Shown here: positions 48,334-61,600 of the stretch, one piece after another
Layout: the number at the start of each line of letters is the position of its first letter
Position numbering within the stretch: position 1 is the stretch's first letter
Source: Puffinus mauretanicus
Lineage: Eukaryota; Chordata; Aves; Procellariiformes; Procellariidae
Reading direction: 5' to 3'
NCBI GenBank assembly: GCA_023333565.1
Contig: JAJKFH010000115.1
Span: 3,348,001 to 3,412,000 of the forward strand
Length of the DNA stretch: 64,000 bases
Translations under genes and position numbers: made by a program
The notes under the pieces: model-generated
What the model was told of the DNA's origin: nothing
What the model saw: only the letters and a program-made list of their open reading frames with translations
Database searches by the model: none

Positions 48334-50854
48334 CCACTGTAATACAAAAAAAAAAAAAAAATATTTGGACATTGTAATTCTATCACTTAATACTTTTCTT
48401 CTGCTTTTTTAGGTGGAATAAAATCCTTCTCCAGAAAATTCTTTTGTATTTATATTGTATAAATTTAATTTTTGCAGTCTTTCTTTCTCTCCTTTAGTCC
48501 TTTACCCAAAATGTACCTCTTCAATTAGGATGCATATAAATTATGAAGTATAGCTGCAAATTTCAGGTACTTTAAACATTAAAGGCACCTTTGTGTTTAT
48601 CAGTCAGCACCTTTGCTTTATCCCCATGACTCTGGCAGATAGATGCATGCTAGGACAGCTGTCCTGATGTGGTGTTAATCAGATGAGAAGGACCCTGCTG
48701 GGAGTTGTGGTGATTACAGTGGGATAGCTCATCTCTTCTTGAACTCTCTGAGGCCTTCATTTTTCTTAATAGCAACAGTGATACTAATTAAAAACAAATG
48801 TTAATTATGTCAGTTTATCACGTCCCTCTTTCTTGACAAGTTAGTTTAATGGTAACTACCAATGTGCAAGAATTCCACCGGCAACCTTTCCAGTTCAACA
48901 GTTCCCTCTTTTCTTTGCTAGAAACTAGAAATAACTAGATAACTAGAAATTTGATAATCAAAATCTTTCAATGACGTTAAGTCTTCCAAATCAAATTAAT
49001 GAAGATATTCTACTTGTTTGTTACAGAATGTCTATTTACTCTGGCAGTACCAAAGTAACTGATCTTATGAGGAACAGGTAGAGAATTCAGTTCAAATTTC
49101 TGAAGTAACTAATACTCGTGATGTAAACACAAGATCATAAGTTTTTATCTTTATCACTGTGCATGTTAGTTCTTCTAGTGGTGTAAGTGATGATACTTAT
49201 GAGCTAAGAGATATAAGATTGGATTCTTACCTTTGTCTCACTTGTGAAATACTTGGTAGAAAAGGATGAACTTTTTCAGAAACAAAGGTCCTGGATCATT
49301 GTTTTGCTGCTGTAACCAAAAAACAAGGAAAGCAAACCTGAAAGCTTGTCAAACATAATTTGTACTATAGTATCTGGAATTTTCTTCATCACAATAGATT
49401 CCATTGATCCTGTCTGATAATTTCATCTATTTCTTCACCTGTGCATTTAATCTACAGATGTTATCAGTGTACACATCAACACTGGATACATATTTGCCAG
49501 AGAAAACACATACCATATCAAAATATATGTCCATTGTAGGCAATCTTAGTTACCAAAATTGAAATCCAGCTAAGGGAATGCTCATCTACAAAGGCTTCAA
49601 AATTATTATACCTTCCTATTATTGATGTAATATAATGACAGAACATTTTGGAGTGTTTTTAATTCTGTGATTAAAGAGATGAGCCTTGTTTAGGAAATGT
49701 AGAAATATATATTTATTTATTTACAAATGTGAAGCAATGTCACATACTATATTTATGATGTAAAAATGACAGATTTATCTTTCTAGAAATTCTAGGATTA
49801 AATTACCTTGAACTTGGTGTATAAAGGTAACAGCATTAAGCTCTTGTCCAATTTTGACTTGCATGAGTCATCCTTTTTGAATGATTCCTGAGATCTCAGC
49901 TGATTATCCTGTGGACTTCCTGTCCTCAGACCTGTTCAGAATTAGCAGGGATGCTGAGAACTGTGAGAATGAGGGATACAGACAATTAAAGGGATGGAAA
50001 GACAAATGGGCATTTATGTCTTTATGTGGGAAGAAAATGTATAAATGTCGCTGTTTGACATTCAAAAATAATAAATAGATGTTTTGAAATTACTGATTAT
50101 CTAGTCCTTTATTGTAATTTAACAAGTAGATTTTTTTTTTAAATGCAAATATAGAAAATAGACATTAATTCAACTTCCAATCAAACAAGTTTATATGACA
50201 GGTCAACTTTCAATCATTTTCAGGTTAATTTAAATTTGCAGTCAGATTGTTTTAACATTTTCCTCAAATTAAGTAACATTCAACTCCACAGCTGAGCTCA
50301 GCCCACAGAAAAACATACTTTAGCCATTGAAGAAAATAATCTGAATACACTGTGCGTTAACTGTAATGCATTATAGATCATACAGCTTTCAAAATGTCCA
50401 AATAGCTTGAGACTAATTGTCATTTTCCAAACAATCTGAACTTCTTTGAAAGCAAATCGTATTGAACTCCTTAATGACTTGGACACTTTTGAAAATGGAA
50501 CTTTTTGCAAGCTTTTTTTAGGACACTTTTGTCATGGTCAAATTTCATGGTCAAATTCCATGCTTGAGGTTTAACCTTCATTATTACACTTTCATGTCAG
50601 CATGATACCGCTCATATAAAAGACATTACATCAGTCTAAAACTAGTATGTTGAATTAAGCATTCAGTCTCCAACTGTGTGCTTTTTTTTATTCCTGCTTT
50701 TTAAGACAGAATTTATTTGCATACCAATCGGGATATTCACATCTTCAGTTGTAGGCTATTTTACTTCATTGTTTTTCCCTCCAACATCTGCCTTTTCCAC
50801 TGGCCACAGACCTGCAGCTCTCTAGCCACAGTCTTGACCTAGTACTAGGGTAGT
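48334..50854. other. AT-rich non-genic stretch
   Basis: No gene recognised; an A16 run is at 48346-48361. 48600-48740 is slightly richer in GC. Confidence 0.55.
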
Positions 50855-51627
50855 TGTGGTGGGTTGACCTTGGCTGGATGCCAGGTGCCCACCAAGCCCT
50901 TCTATCACTCCCCCTCCTCAACTGGACAGGGGGAGAAAAAAATGTGCAAAAGGCTTATGGGCTGGGATAAGGACAGGGAGAGCACTCACCAATTGCTGTC
51001 ACAGGCAAAATAGACTCAACTTGGGGAGATTAATTTAATTTATTACTAATCAAATCAGAGTAGCATTGTGAGAAATAAAAAAAAATCTTAAAACACCTTT
51101 CCCCCCCACCCCTCCCTTCTTCCCAGGCTCAATTTCATTCACAATTTCTCTACCTCCTTCCCCCAAGCAGCGCAGGGGAATGGGGAATTGCGGCCAGTTC
51201 ATCACACATTGTCTCTGCTGCTCCTTCCTCCATTCAGAGGGAGATGCTGGTTCCAGCCCATTGTGGTCCAGGAGAGCTCAAAGAGTCTCACTTAGGACCG
51301 CCATTTATAGGTTCACAAGATGATTGGCTTTAGTCATCCATAAATTTCCATCCTGGTCGCAGTCCCAGGTGGTAGTTTCTAAAAATTCTCAAGGTTTCAG
51401 TATTATTCCACCTGAGCTACAATTCAGATAAAGGTATTAGGGGATGACACCTCGGCCAGGCAGTAGGAGTATGTTCTCAGCCTCAGCTATGCAGAGTTTC
51501 TGATACGGTCAAGGAGTGCTCAACTGCCAGACTCAGTACACCAAGCCCAAGGTTTCACAGGGATTTCTGACATCAACAAGTGGCCCAGGAGAAGGGGCAG
51601 GGGGGAATGCACCCCCACACTGGTACA
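50855..51627 (-). mobile_element. Solo LTR, avian ERV (family B)
   Basis: The left end is TGTGGTGGGTTGACCTTGG, and the 190 bp from there match the reverse complement of the right end of the LTR at 53342-54398 at roughly four of five positions by eye, so both belong to one family in opposite orientation. A polyadenylation signal (plus strand TTTATT, 51039-51044) and a TATA box (plus strand TTTATA, 51304-51309) are correctly ordered for a minus-strand LTR. The right end is taken at CTGGTACA (51627). The flanks GTAGT and ACTTA do not match, so the right border or the duplication is uncertain. The U3 part differs from the 53342 copy: a different subfamily. Confidence 0.78.
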
Positions 51628-53341
51628 ACTTATTACTTCAAATATATCTTAAGATAGCTTCTGAAGAGATGATAACAAAGCATACATTTATCAGGAATGT
51701 TAACTTAGAACATATTCCAACTTTTAAAAATTATTTTTAAGGAAAATATACTTACAAGTATTTGAGTAATTGGGTTATTATTTTGCTGGCTGAACCAAAA
51801 CACTCCCAAAAAATAATGTTTAGTTTTCTCAGGAAAATGGAGCAAAACAAAACAAAGGTTTCAGGTTCACTAACAATTTTCATTTAACTCTAAACAAAAT
51901 ACTTCATTTTTCAAGCAAGAAAATTTATGCATTGTTCTAAACATGGGAACACTGCCTCTGTCTCAAATGTGCTATTATCATAGTTGCTACTTTTTTGCTG
52001 CCTTGACATAACAATCTTAATATTGAAAAAGATATTTTTTTATTGCTGCTGTAAGACAATGTGAATGGAAAGTGTGCCAATATGTTTGGATTAACAAGCA
52101 GTTCAAATTGCTACAAGCATTCTTAAAAGCTTGTTTTGACAAGATACAATAGTGAAGATATTTCTTATATTTGCCAAAGTTGGAACATGGTTTCTATGGG
52201 AAAGTATATTCACCCAAATGAGCTTTGAGGTTTTTCTTTATACCTGTGGGTTTTTTCCAACTACAGACAGTCTTGGATCTCTGACAGGTCCCCAAGTATG
52301 CAGAGGTTTCCTCTACCAGCTTTTTAGTAGAAAAATCTTTTATTCTCTGTTGTAAAGAGCAATAATTATCTGATGAAAGGATCAACACATCTGGTAGTTC
52401 TAAAACAGTAAAACTAGTTGTCTGCTGTTAGCAAAGCTCATCAGCATTCATGGATTTTGTTTCAGGAATTTCACAAACCAATAAAAGTAGCTTAATCAAG
52501 CACTTATGCTCATATATGATTGTCCAAGATATAAAACATTCTTTCCCTCCTATTTTTTCCATATTGCTTTTGATCTCAGTCACAGAATTGAGATTGCATC
52601 TCTGTTCACTTTATTTTTTGTGGTCACAATTCCTTCCACTTCGTTTAGGGTCCTGTGGAGCCAGTTTATCCTCTATGCGTAGTATACGATACCAAACTTA
52701 CTTTATAAGATTTATTAGAGCTCCTCACTAAGAAATTCTATTCAAGTTAGTTGGGGGCTGGTAGCAGTTTCTACCTTATGGGTTATATATTCAGATGACT
52801 TTCCTCTTCTTAATCTGATGTACTCTGATCAGACCTCAAGACAGCTTCCAGTGGTTAGCAGCTTTTATTTCATTCTTGGTTTTTTTTTTCTGTGACTGCA
52901 ACTGCTTTGAAATTTTGAAGATTATTGATGATATACATCAATTTGCTCCTTACTCTGACATGTACTTCTACAGATGCTTTTGTGTGTTTTCCATCTGCAA
53001 GACAGTATTTCTTGTGGAGATACAGTTGACTGTAGTACAGCAGGTCACTGTTGGAGTTAAGATAGGGAAAGGTTTATTTCAGAGGTTAAAAAATTTCTTT
53101 GCCTCTTGATTATGAGGAGGGTGATTTATTTTGAAGTGTCTATTATAAAAAACTTGGGGAAAAGTATACCCATTCTTACTAACACAATTATGTAGAAATT
53201 AATCACTAGAGTTGATAATGAATATAGAATGTGTATGTCTAGGCCACTCTTCTGAGAAAATAAGTGTGTTTCTGGTTTGATTCATCATTACATTGCTCAA
53301 TAGGTATAAAATTCTCTCAGGGAAAAATTCTATTTTTGTGC
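51628..53341. other. AT-rich non-genic stretch between two LTRs
   Basis: I find no gag, pol or env remains here, so the two LTRs on either side are not the ends of one provirus (they also point in opposite directions). No gene recognised. Confidence 0.6.
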
Positions 53342-54398
53342 TGTATTGGGTTTACGTGGCAAGGTTTTGGTAGTGGAGAGACTGCATAGGTGGCTTCTGT
53401 GAAAAGACACCAGAAGCTGCCCCCATGTCAGACAAAGACAGTTCCAGACAGTTCCAAGATGGACCCTCTGCTGGCCAAAGCTGAGCCAGTCAGAGACATT
53501 GGTATCACCTCTGTGACAACATATTTAAGAAAGGGTAAAAAGCACTGTGTAACAGCAGCCGGAAGAGAGGATTGAGAATATGTGAGAGAAACCACTATAG
53601 AGACACCCAGATCAGTGAAGAAGTAGGGGAGGAGATACCCCAGGTCCTGGAGCAGAGACTGCCCTGAAGCTGGTGGGGAAGACCATGGTAAGATAGGTTG
53701 TCCCCCTGCAGCCCACAGAGGACCACGGTGGAGCAGATATCCACACTGCAGCCCATGGAGGACCCATGCCAGAGGTGGATATGCCCTGAAGGAAGCTGCA
53801 GCCCATCAAGAGCCTGCATTGGAGCAGGCTCCTGGCAGGAACTGCAGCCCCATTGTGAGGAGTCCACACATCAACAAGTTTTCTGGCAGGACCTGTGATT
53901 CTGTGGGGGACTCACACTGGAGCAGACCATTCCTGAAGGACTGTACCCCTTGGAAAAGACCCATGCTGGAGCAGTTAGTGAAGGACTGTCTCCTGTGGGA
54001 GGGACCCCACATTGGGAAAGAGCGTGAGGAAAAAGGAGTGGCAGAGACAAAGTGTTATGAACTGACTGCAACCCCCATTCCCCATCCCCCCTGTGCTGCT
54101 TCAGGGGGAAAGAGGTAGAGAAATTAGGACTGAAGTTTAGACTGGGAAGAAGGGAAGGTGGTTTTAGATTTATTCTTATTTCTTATTGTCCTACCTCTGT
54201 TTAATTAGCAATAAATTAAATTATTTTCCCCAAGTCGAGTCTATTTTGCCCACAATGGTAATTGCTGAGTGATCTCCCTGTCTTTATCTCGACCTGCAAG
54301 CTTTTGGTTGTATTTTCTCCCCTCCATCTTGCTGAAGAGGGGGAGTGATAGAGCAGCTTGGTGGGCACCTGGTGGCCAGCCAAGGTCAACTCACCCCA
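53342..54398 (+). mobile_element. Solo LTR, avian ERV (family B), 1057 bp
   Basis: The ends are TGTATTGGGTTTACGTGGC and GTCAACTCACCCCA. Flanks TGTGC (53337-53341) and GGTGC (54399-54403) form a 5-bp target duplication with one mismatch, which points to an ERVL-like class. A TATA-like TATTTAA is at 53522-53528 and AATAAA at 54210-54215; the order gives the plus orientation. Between them lies an imperfect tandem array (see the separate entry). No retroviral genes are present: a solo LTR. Several open frames run through it on both strands (for example 53819-54118 plus); they are by-products of the GC-rich repeat units. Confidence 0.87.
53706..54010. repeat. Imperfect 40-50 bp tandem array inside the LTR
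   Basis: CTGCAGCCC recurs at 53706, 53746, 53796 and 53842, with GAGGACC and GGAGCAG text between. Further to the right, GGAGCAG and GAAGGACTG recur near 53919-53940 and 53968-53990. The units are alike but not identical. It lies between the TATA-like box and the polyadenylation signal and accounts for much of the unusual LTR length. Confidence 0.7.
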
Positions 54399-54676
54399 GG
54401 TGCAAAATGCTGGGCTGTGTTTTATGGAAACTGAATACAAGTTCCACCTAAATCTCCTCTGACATTTTTAAACCCTCCATATAATTTTGGGCCTGATACT
54501 AAATGTTCATTTTCATTGACATTGATTTGACTGTCTTTTGTGTATCAAGTTGAGTGACAGTCTGTATCATTATTCTTTGATGAATATTTTTTATGCCTTT
54601 GACATGACCTGGTGTCTTACCCCTTAGGTCAGATTATCATTTTAGTTGTACTGATATGAATTTAGAGCACCTCCTG
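54399..54676. other. AT-rich non-genic stretch
   Basis: Nothing recognised. Confidence 0.5.
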
Positions 54677-54734
54677 GGAAGTCAGTTGAGTTATTACAAA
54701 TTTATGCTGATGTAAATTAACCCAGAACTTGGCT
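54677..54734. repeat. Fossil dispersed repeat copy
   Basis: GGAAGTCAGTTGAGTTATTA, then AATTTATGCTGATGTAAATT and CCCAGAACTTGGC fit the pattern GAAGTCAATGGAGTTAC...GATTTACACTGGTGTAAA...AGAATTTGGCCC. Same family as 58595-58640. Confidence 0.5.
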
Positions 54735-55639
54735 GTTTGCATGAGAAATACAAGTTTAAAGAAGTTTATTTGATTTCTGTATACTGAACAGGTTTTATGG
54801 AGAATTCTTGCTTGTTTGCGGTCTTATCTTGTCACTTTTAGCAGACACCATACAGCAAGAAATGTAACTTTTTAAAAAACTTTTTTTAAAAAATACTTGC
54901 ACTGGCAGCAATATGCTGGTTACCTAGTAACTTCTCCAGTGTGGCCTGTAGCTCTATTTTGTTTACATCTAGCTAATCATTTCTGTATAGCTGGGTCACC
55001 ACTCCTAGAGGATAATGCAAAAACAGGAAAAAAACCTGATAGATATCAGTCCTTGTTTCCTCTATTGTGTAATTTGGTTTATGACCAGTGGAATAATATT
55101 TCTTTTTCCTTTGTTCGTTTACATATTTCAGTATCACCTTCATGCCAGGAAGTCAAAGGTCAGATAATGCTCAGTATTACTTGTCTTTGTTGTAACAATA
55201 CTATTTGTTACATTTGTGTGACTTGCCTGCAAGATTTTATGTGATGGGTTTAACATGCAGAAGCTGATAAACAGAAACTGTTTTTCAGACAGTTTTATTG
55301 ACAGTAGTTAAATTTTTGGCTGGATGTTTAAGTCAGTAGATACGGTACTCTGTTGCAATAAGTAGAAGCTGATATACTGTAATGAACTGGCCAGTGTGTA
55401 AATATAAATTTGTAAAGAAATGGTTATAATCATTGTCTGAATCTGATCACTATTAAAAGCTAATATTGATTCTCCTTAATCATATGTGAAGGGAACTTTT
55501 GAGGCAGGACCATAATCTTTGTGAAATACTGACTGGCCTCTACTTGAAGTGCAGTGACAACCACCTGGTTTCCTATAGCCAGAGATTTCATACAACATGA
55601 TCATTGATTTTGTTAATAGGATAACTTAAAATTGATTTA
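54735..55639. other. AT-rich non-genic stretch
   Basis: No gene. The 115-codon frame at 54897-55244 is featureless. Confidence 0.5.
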
Positions 55640-55830
55640 GAAGTGATCTAGTTCATCTCACTGCCACCAAATAGGATTGCTGTAGATTATGTCATTTCCT
55701 GACAGAAGTTTGTCCAGCCTGCTCTCAGTCTACCACTGACAGAGATCCCAAAATATTGTAGATAATCTATGCTAGTGTTTAACCATCTTTACATATACGA
55801 AGAGATTTTCAGTTTAAACACATTGTTTTG
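55640..55830 (-). mobile_element. Ancient CR1-type (L2/L3-like) 3' fragment
   Basis: Plus-strand marks GATCTAGTTCATCTCACTGC, ATTATGTCATTTCCTGACAG, GTTTGTCCAGCCTG, GACAGAGATCCCA and GTGTTTAACCATC appear in the order and spacing of an antisense CR1 3' region from an old subfamily. Strongly decayed; end points approximate. Confidence 0.7.
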
Positions 55831-58594
55831 GGGATTTAGATGTACTCATAGTCTGTAGGCGGTTCTAACATGGGCAGTTATGAGTATTTCTTTGCAGTGT
55901 GTAGTCCTAGATAAGCATCCTCCAAACCGTCTGCAAAAGGTTGCATCATGAGTTTTAGGCTGTAGATATTCACCATCTCCTGGGCCATTTCCTGTAGTAA
56001 AACAGCATAGAAATGTTATTCAGTATTTGACAAAAAGGATGATTTAATTATTAATGAATTTGATTTTCAGCCTGTGGACTTGAATATGCATTTTTTGAAC
56101 CATCTAGGATAAAAAAGAAAAGATTGGATTTATAGAAAAATAGTTTTCTGTAATTTTTATGAGTTTTAAGCAAATCCTTCTCCCAGGATTTTTGACAATA
56201 GAAATCAGTTCAGAGGCATGAAAAGTCATTGTGAATATCTGACTGTCTAAATGATACAAAGATTAATTTTGTCCTTTAAAATGTATTATCAATATTTTCC
56301 TTCTAAAATAAATATTTGTATGGCATCTATTCTTCCGGATTCTGACAAATTCTGTCATGCAACTGCCAAAATTCTGATAGCTCCTCTGCTTAAACAGATG
56401 TAGTAATTGCTAGAAATTTCCTGAGAGAGTGAGTTCTCCTGAGATTTCTTACACATTTGCCAATTAATATGGATAGTTAGAGAACCAGCCAAATTTTTGT
56501 GATGTTTATCTGAAGTAAATCACTGAGCCTGTGGTGGTTCATCCATTGCTAATGAGAGAATTAAATTTAAGCTTGTGAATGCATATTGTTGAGAATATTA
56601 TGGATAAAATCTGTACCCCTCAAAAGTCAGGGTCCAATTTATCATTAATTTCAATGGGGCCAGAGTTTAATCCATTGTACAAAAACACTGTATAAAGCAG
56701 GTGGTTCAAAATGACACTACAGTCCGTTGCCTGTACTAGAATTCTGCAATCCTGCAAGAAGACAAAGTAAGTGAAAGGAACACAGCAGTAAAGAATATGA
56801 AATTCTATATTATCTTACACATTGGGGAAGTTGAATATAACATGTAGATTTGACAACTGCAGAGAAATTCTGTTCTACTCAAATAATGTCAATAACAGGT
56901 GTAAATAAAACCAAGATTTCGACCGCCAAGAAATAAATTATAAACAATTCTTTTCTTTATTCTTCCCACATCAGTAATTTTTTATAATTTGTCATAAAGA
57001 TGCAAGCCCCATTATTTAAGCCTTTGGCATTTTGATCCACTTGTACTTATTCGGCTTCCACAGATTAATTAATGTAACCTAGCTGTTATCCAGGTTTTCC
57101 TAAACATCCCAAAATTTCATCTTGGGCATTTAAGCTATTTCATTAACTTGGCCTTGGAGATTTTTTTGTCCTATTTTTGGTTATATCAATTTATATTCAC
57201 TGTACTGCAGACTCATACAGCCTATTCTCATTATGTAGTGATAATGTTGCTTCGTCTTCAAATCTCTTCCTCTTAACCAGCTTGATTCCACTAGTTCAAA
57301 GACTTTCAACTACTGCATGTCTTTGCAATGTCCTTCTGCATGAGATCATGAACAGTGGGTTGACTGTATTTTCCAGTCAAAATTAAAAACCCATTCGTTC
57401 AGCTTGACTTATGCTTAGTGACAGCTCTGTGTATTTCTCACTGTGATGTGAATACATGAAGGACACAGTACAAAGATGCACTGAATTATATTGCATTGTG
57501 TGGTAAATGTGATTGGAGTAATTACCAGTGTCCAAGTTTTTATCCGTTTTGTCATTAAAGTCATTATTATACCAATGACAGAGATAAATAATAGAACTCT
57601 TTTATTAGTGTCTGTCTTGCCTAAAATGTGAATGACAAAAAAACAATAAAGACGACAGTAAAAATATAACATTAAAGAAAAACCAAAAAACACTTCTTAA
57701 CAGTGCAGGTGTAAATGTCACTAATGAAGTAAGAACAAATATGTGATGTTAATTATCCTGGCTTACTTAAGTGCAGAATATAAAAAGTGGGGGATGCTTG
57801 TAAAAAAGATAATCAGACAAGTTAACCGTTATATTATATCAAGCACTCTGTTGAACACTATATTAATTTTCCTCTACAGTGTAGCACTTTAAAGCATGTT
57901 ACACTGCATGGACAAACTTTGACTAAAACATTCCAAATATATGTGGGATATTTTTCTTTCCTCTGGTGTTTACAGAAGGTGTGTTTTCAAACAAACTGGT
58001 CTGAGCCAGTCCCAGACAAACTATGGGTACTCTTATGTTGTATATCACATTGCTATAATTATTATTATTTACTATTAGTTACCATTATTTTTAGTACTGT
58101 TAACATTTTTTCACAATGATATTTTATTGGCATAGCATTCTTTCTGGTTTACTGTTTGCATCTCTGAAGGAACTATAACTTTATGGTGTACTTCCATTGA
58201 CCATAGTACTTCTCCAGCTGTTGGGTAAATCTCAAAGTTTGGACTAGAATTTCAACTATGGACTCATTATTCCAGTCTGGGAATGTAATGTTCTTTTAAG
58301 GGGGATGCAACTATAGTTCATAACCAAGCACAGATCATTAAGTGCTCTATCCACAGATGGGCTGTGTAGGGTGGTCACCTTGTTATTTATGAATGTAGCT
58401 ATTGCAACATCTTCTACATGTCCTGTTTGAAAAATGATAATTCCTGAAGATTTTTTTCCTTACACAAAAGTCATGTTGTGTCAGAACAATAGTTTGTTCT
58501 GATTCAATAAAATGTTTAAATGCATTCTTTTAGACTTTTCCAAATTGAGGCTAGTGTGAAATTTAAGTTGGTTTTTAACTGGTCTAACTGTATG
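55831..58594. other. AT-rich non-genic stretch
   Basis: No gene. 56625-56690 (TCAGGGTCCAATTTATCATT, TTTCAATGGGGCCAGAGTTT) may be a further copy of the fossil repeat. Confidence 0.5.
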
Positions 58595-58640
58595 GAAGTG
58601 AGTGGAGCTAGGTTAATTTACACCAGCTCAGAATATGTCC
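58595..58640. repeat. Fossil dispersed repeat copy (best preserved)
   Basis: GAAGTGAGTGGAGCTAGGTT, followed by AATTTACACCAGCTCAGAAT and ATGTCC, is close to GAAGTCAATGGAGCTACGCTAATTTACACCAGCTGAGGATCTGGCC, here given as the pattern I remember for a widespread old sauropsid repeat. I do not know its formal family name. Confidence 0.55.
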
Positions 58641-61600
58641 ATAATATTTATGATCTCATTCTCTAAATTATCATCATATCAAGTTGATTTTGTAGAGTGA
58701 TTAAAATTACATACTAAGAAATTTTGACAAGAAAGGGAGAAAAGAAGCTTTTGAAAGTTTGAAATCAACATTTCACTTTAGAACATCTTAGCAAGGACCA
58801 CCTGCTGCAAGAAAGCACCAAGAGCAACTCTTATCATATAAATTCATTTTCTGAGATGCACAGAAGAGTCAATATTTAAAGTCTGTTGTTCGTTGATGTA
58901 ATTGTTTAATGCAGATGGGAATAATGAGTCACGTGGAGTGCCCTTCACACTGACTGCAGTAGTGATAGAAGAGTCACAACACAAAAAACTAATATTATTA
59001 AAATACTCAAGCTCTTATCTAACTAGAAGTAACACTGGCAGAGATGTTATTAGAACATTGTACTCTGGGAGTGCTATATTTGGAAATTGACATTTCTTAG
59101 ACTATTATCACAACATAATTGCTTCAGTATTTCCCTCTGTCCAAAATCGGTTTAAAAGTAATTTCTGAGGAAAATCATTCTATTTAAAAAATAGGAAAGC
59201 AATGATTTAATACTGCTAGCACAATAAAGTTTAATTGCAAATATTTAGTTAATATTCTTTGGCTTATTTCTCACTACTTTTCTAGGAAAAAATCTTCAAT
59301 TTAATATCTCTCAACTACGACATGGAATCATCTAACAGGATTTCAATATCCACATTTAAGCAACTGTTCACATAGGTTGATTTACAAAGGTGTGAAACAT
59401 TCAAAGCCCCCTTAGAGTGGTGCAACTGCTCAATAATACCATTCCAAGATCATTCACATAGGTGAAATACAGACTTAATTGCCAAATTAAACATTGGTCA
59501 TACAGAACTCTGTACAAGACACTGACAGCGAAGTGTCAAAACAGTCAGAATTGACTTGCTCATGCTCCCAGTGTTCTAAAAATAACATCACAACTGTTTA
59601 AATTGTAAAATATCAATAACAGTTTTCCATTAACAGTTTTATTTTTGATAGGAAGAAACACTCATGAAAACAAACTAAAGTCATGTTTTTCTTTTCATTT
59701 GATAGGAAAAGCATGAAAAAATAAAAAGAACACAATTCTCAGAAATAATGAACAGTGTAGAAGAATATTTTAAATATAAGTAAACTATGCTAGAATAAAA
59801 AAGGGCAAATACTTTATAATCACTTCAATGAGTGGTTTGACTATTGAGAGACTCAGAAGCTTTAGTCCCTTGAGCCTCTGAGAATTTCATAGCCTCTTAG
59901 GTGTCTAAATCACATTTGTAAACTTCCCTTACATTTAAGTCTGTTAATGAAAGTGAAAGTTGGTTTCATTTCGAAAACATTTAGATGTATTTAAAAATGT
60001 TACCTCTGGCTAAAGAAATTACTGGAACGGTTTCATTACAAAGATTTCTTCTTTAACTGTTTCTTTTATGCTGTTCTCAGGTAGTAACAAAGGAGCAGAG
60101 AGAAGATGTATGTCTCCAAGATAATTTCAAAATTAAAAGGTGGATTTTCTCTTCCTCGTCAACCGGACACAAAAATTTCTGCTGATCTTTGACAATGCAT
60201 TTCTTTGAAGTATACTGGCTGTTATTTTCTTCATTCACAGTAAAAACAGAAAGGTACATTAAACGGTGCTTTCATTTTCAGTGACTTTTTCATTTTCAGA
60301 TTCTGAATGCAGAACTCAGCCTTATAAAGATCTGTAGTTGCTGACAAGATTTAACAGTGTGAAAGATATGCTTGGCCTACAGTTACGTAGCCTTTTATAT
60401 TTCATCTAAGACACAGACAAGAATGCTGAATGTTCATTCAAGTATTTGATTGCTAGGCTGAAAAGCTGTTACTTTAATATGGAAAGTAAATTATAAGATT
60501 CAAACCTTCGCAGTGAACAGAGGAAAAGGATGAATTGAAACAAACAGCAGGCTGCACATCAGTCCAAACTAAACCAAAAGGAAAAAAAGCCACATCTATG
60601 TTAATCCAAATACAATGTAGACTGATAAACATATAACCCCAGTAGACAAGATATAACCTTTATTTTAGGGTTAAGGATGCAGAGGAGGGAAGAAAAGAAC
60701 AACAGCATAGATTATGTGGTGTTTGTCATCCTTAGATATACATAGCTGGAGTTAAGCAAAGCAAATGTGGGTAAAAGCTATTTTTTCTTTTGTGGCAGGC
60801 ATATTTCCTTTGCTGAGTTCAGACAAGGCAATTTTGTACTATCTGAAACTGCAAATCCTACTCCAGAAATTCAATTCACCAAAGCCTAGAGGATTAAGTA
60901 GGACTGAAGTGTGATCACCAAAAGGAAGCTCTGAAGAAAGAAAAGAGAAAAAAAAAAAGACAAAAAAAATTGGTTGATGTTTAAAACATTAAAACATAAT
61001 TAAGTTGATTCCTCTCTCTTTTTCCCAGAAAGTAAAAACAACCTCTGTCCAAACATTGTAAAATACTTTTTTTAGTGACTCAATATCTTTGAATGTTAGA
61101 ACTGATTTTCTTTCCCACTGGTCTGCATGGGTGACCAAATTTAAATGATAGAAAATCACAGAACAAACTACTAGTAGGCCAGTACACACAACGATGTATT
61201 GTCCAGCTCTCAGACCCTTCCAATGCTGCACACCATTGGACTGAACACACGCTCACTGTTACCGTGAAAACCTTAATCTGGTATAATTTCCTACTTTCTG
61301 AAAGCCGGGGCTGTACCATCAGAAAGTAAACTCAGTGTCATTCCTGCAGTTGAACAGTAGAGGCAATAGAAAGAGGAGGGTCATATATATAGCTGTCTTG
61401 ACTAGTTATAGAAAAGAAGCAACTGATGCCCCAAAGGAAAGCTGAAAAGTTTCTCAGATGCTTCTTATCTGGATAAGCCAAACTGATTAGAAATTTTGCG
61501 CCATTGGGAGAAGGTCAATATTGGAAAACAACTTACTCAAATCTGGACAGATAACTGACAAGGGCATAGTTCTCTTGTTTCAGAAGAATATCAAGCAAGG

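Noticed and set aside
53706..54010. Regularly spaced repeats as a CRISPR-like array
   Set aside because: Units are contiguous and imperfect, with no unique spacers, and sit inside a retroviral LTR in a vertebrate genome.
53595..54118. Cluster of overlapping frames on both strands
   Set aside because: All lie inside the solo LTR and follow its tandem units.
50855..54398. The LTRs at 50855 and 53342 as one provirus
   Set aside because: Opposite orientation, different U3 sequence, separate flanks, and no gag/pol/env text between.
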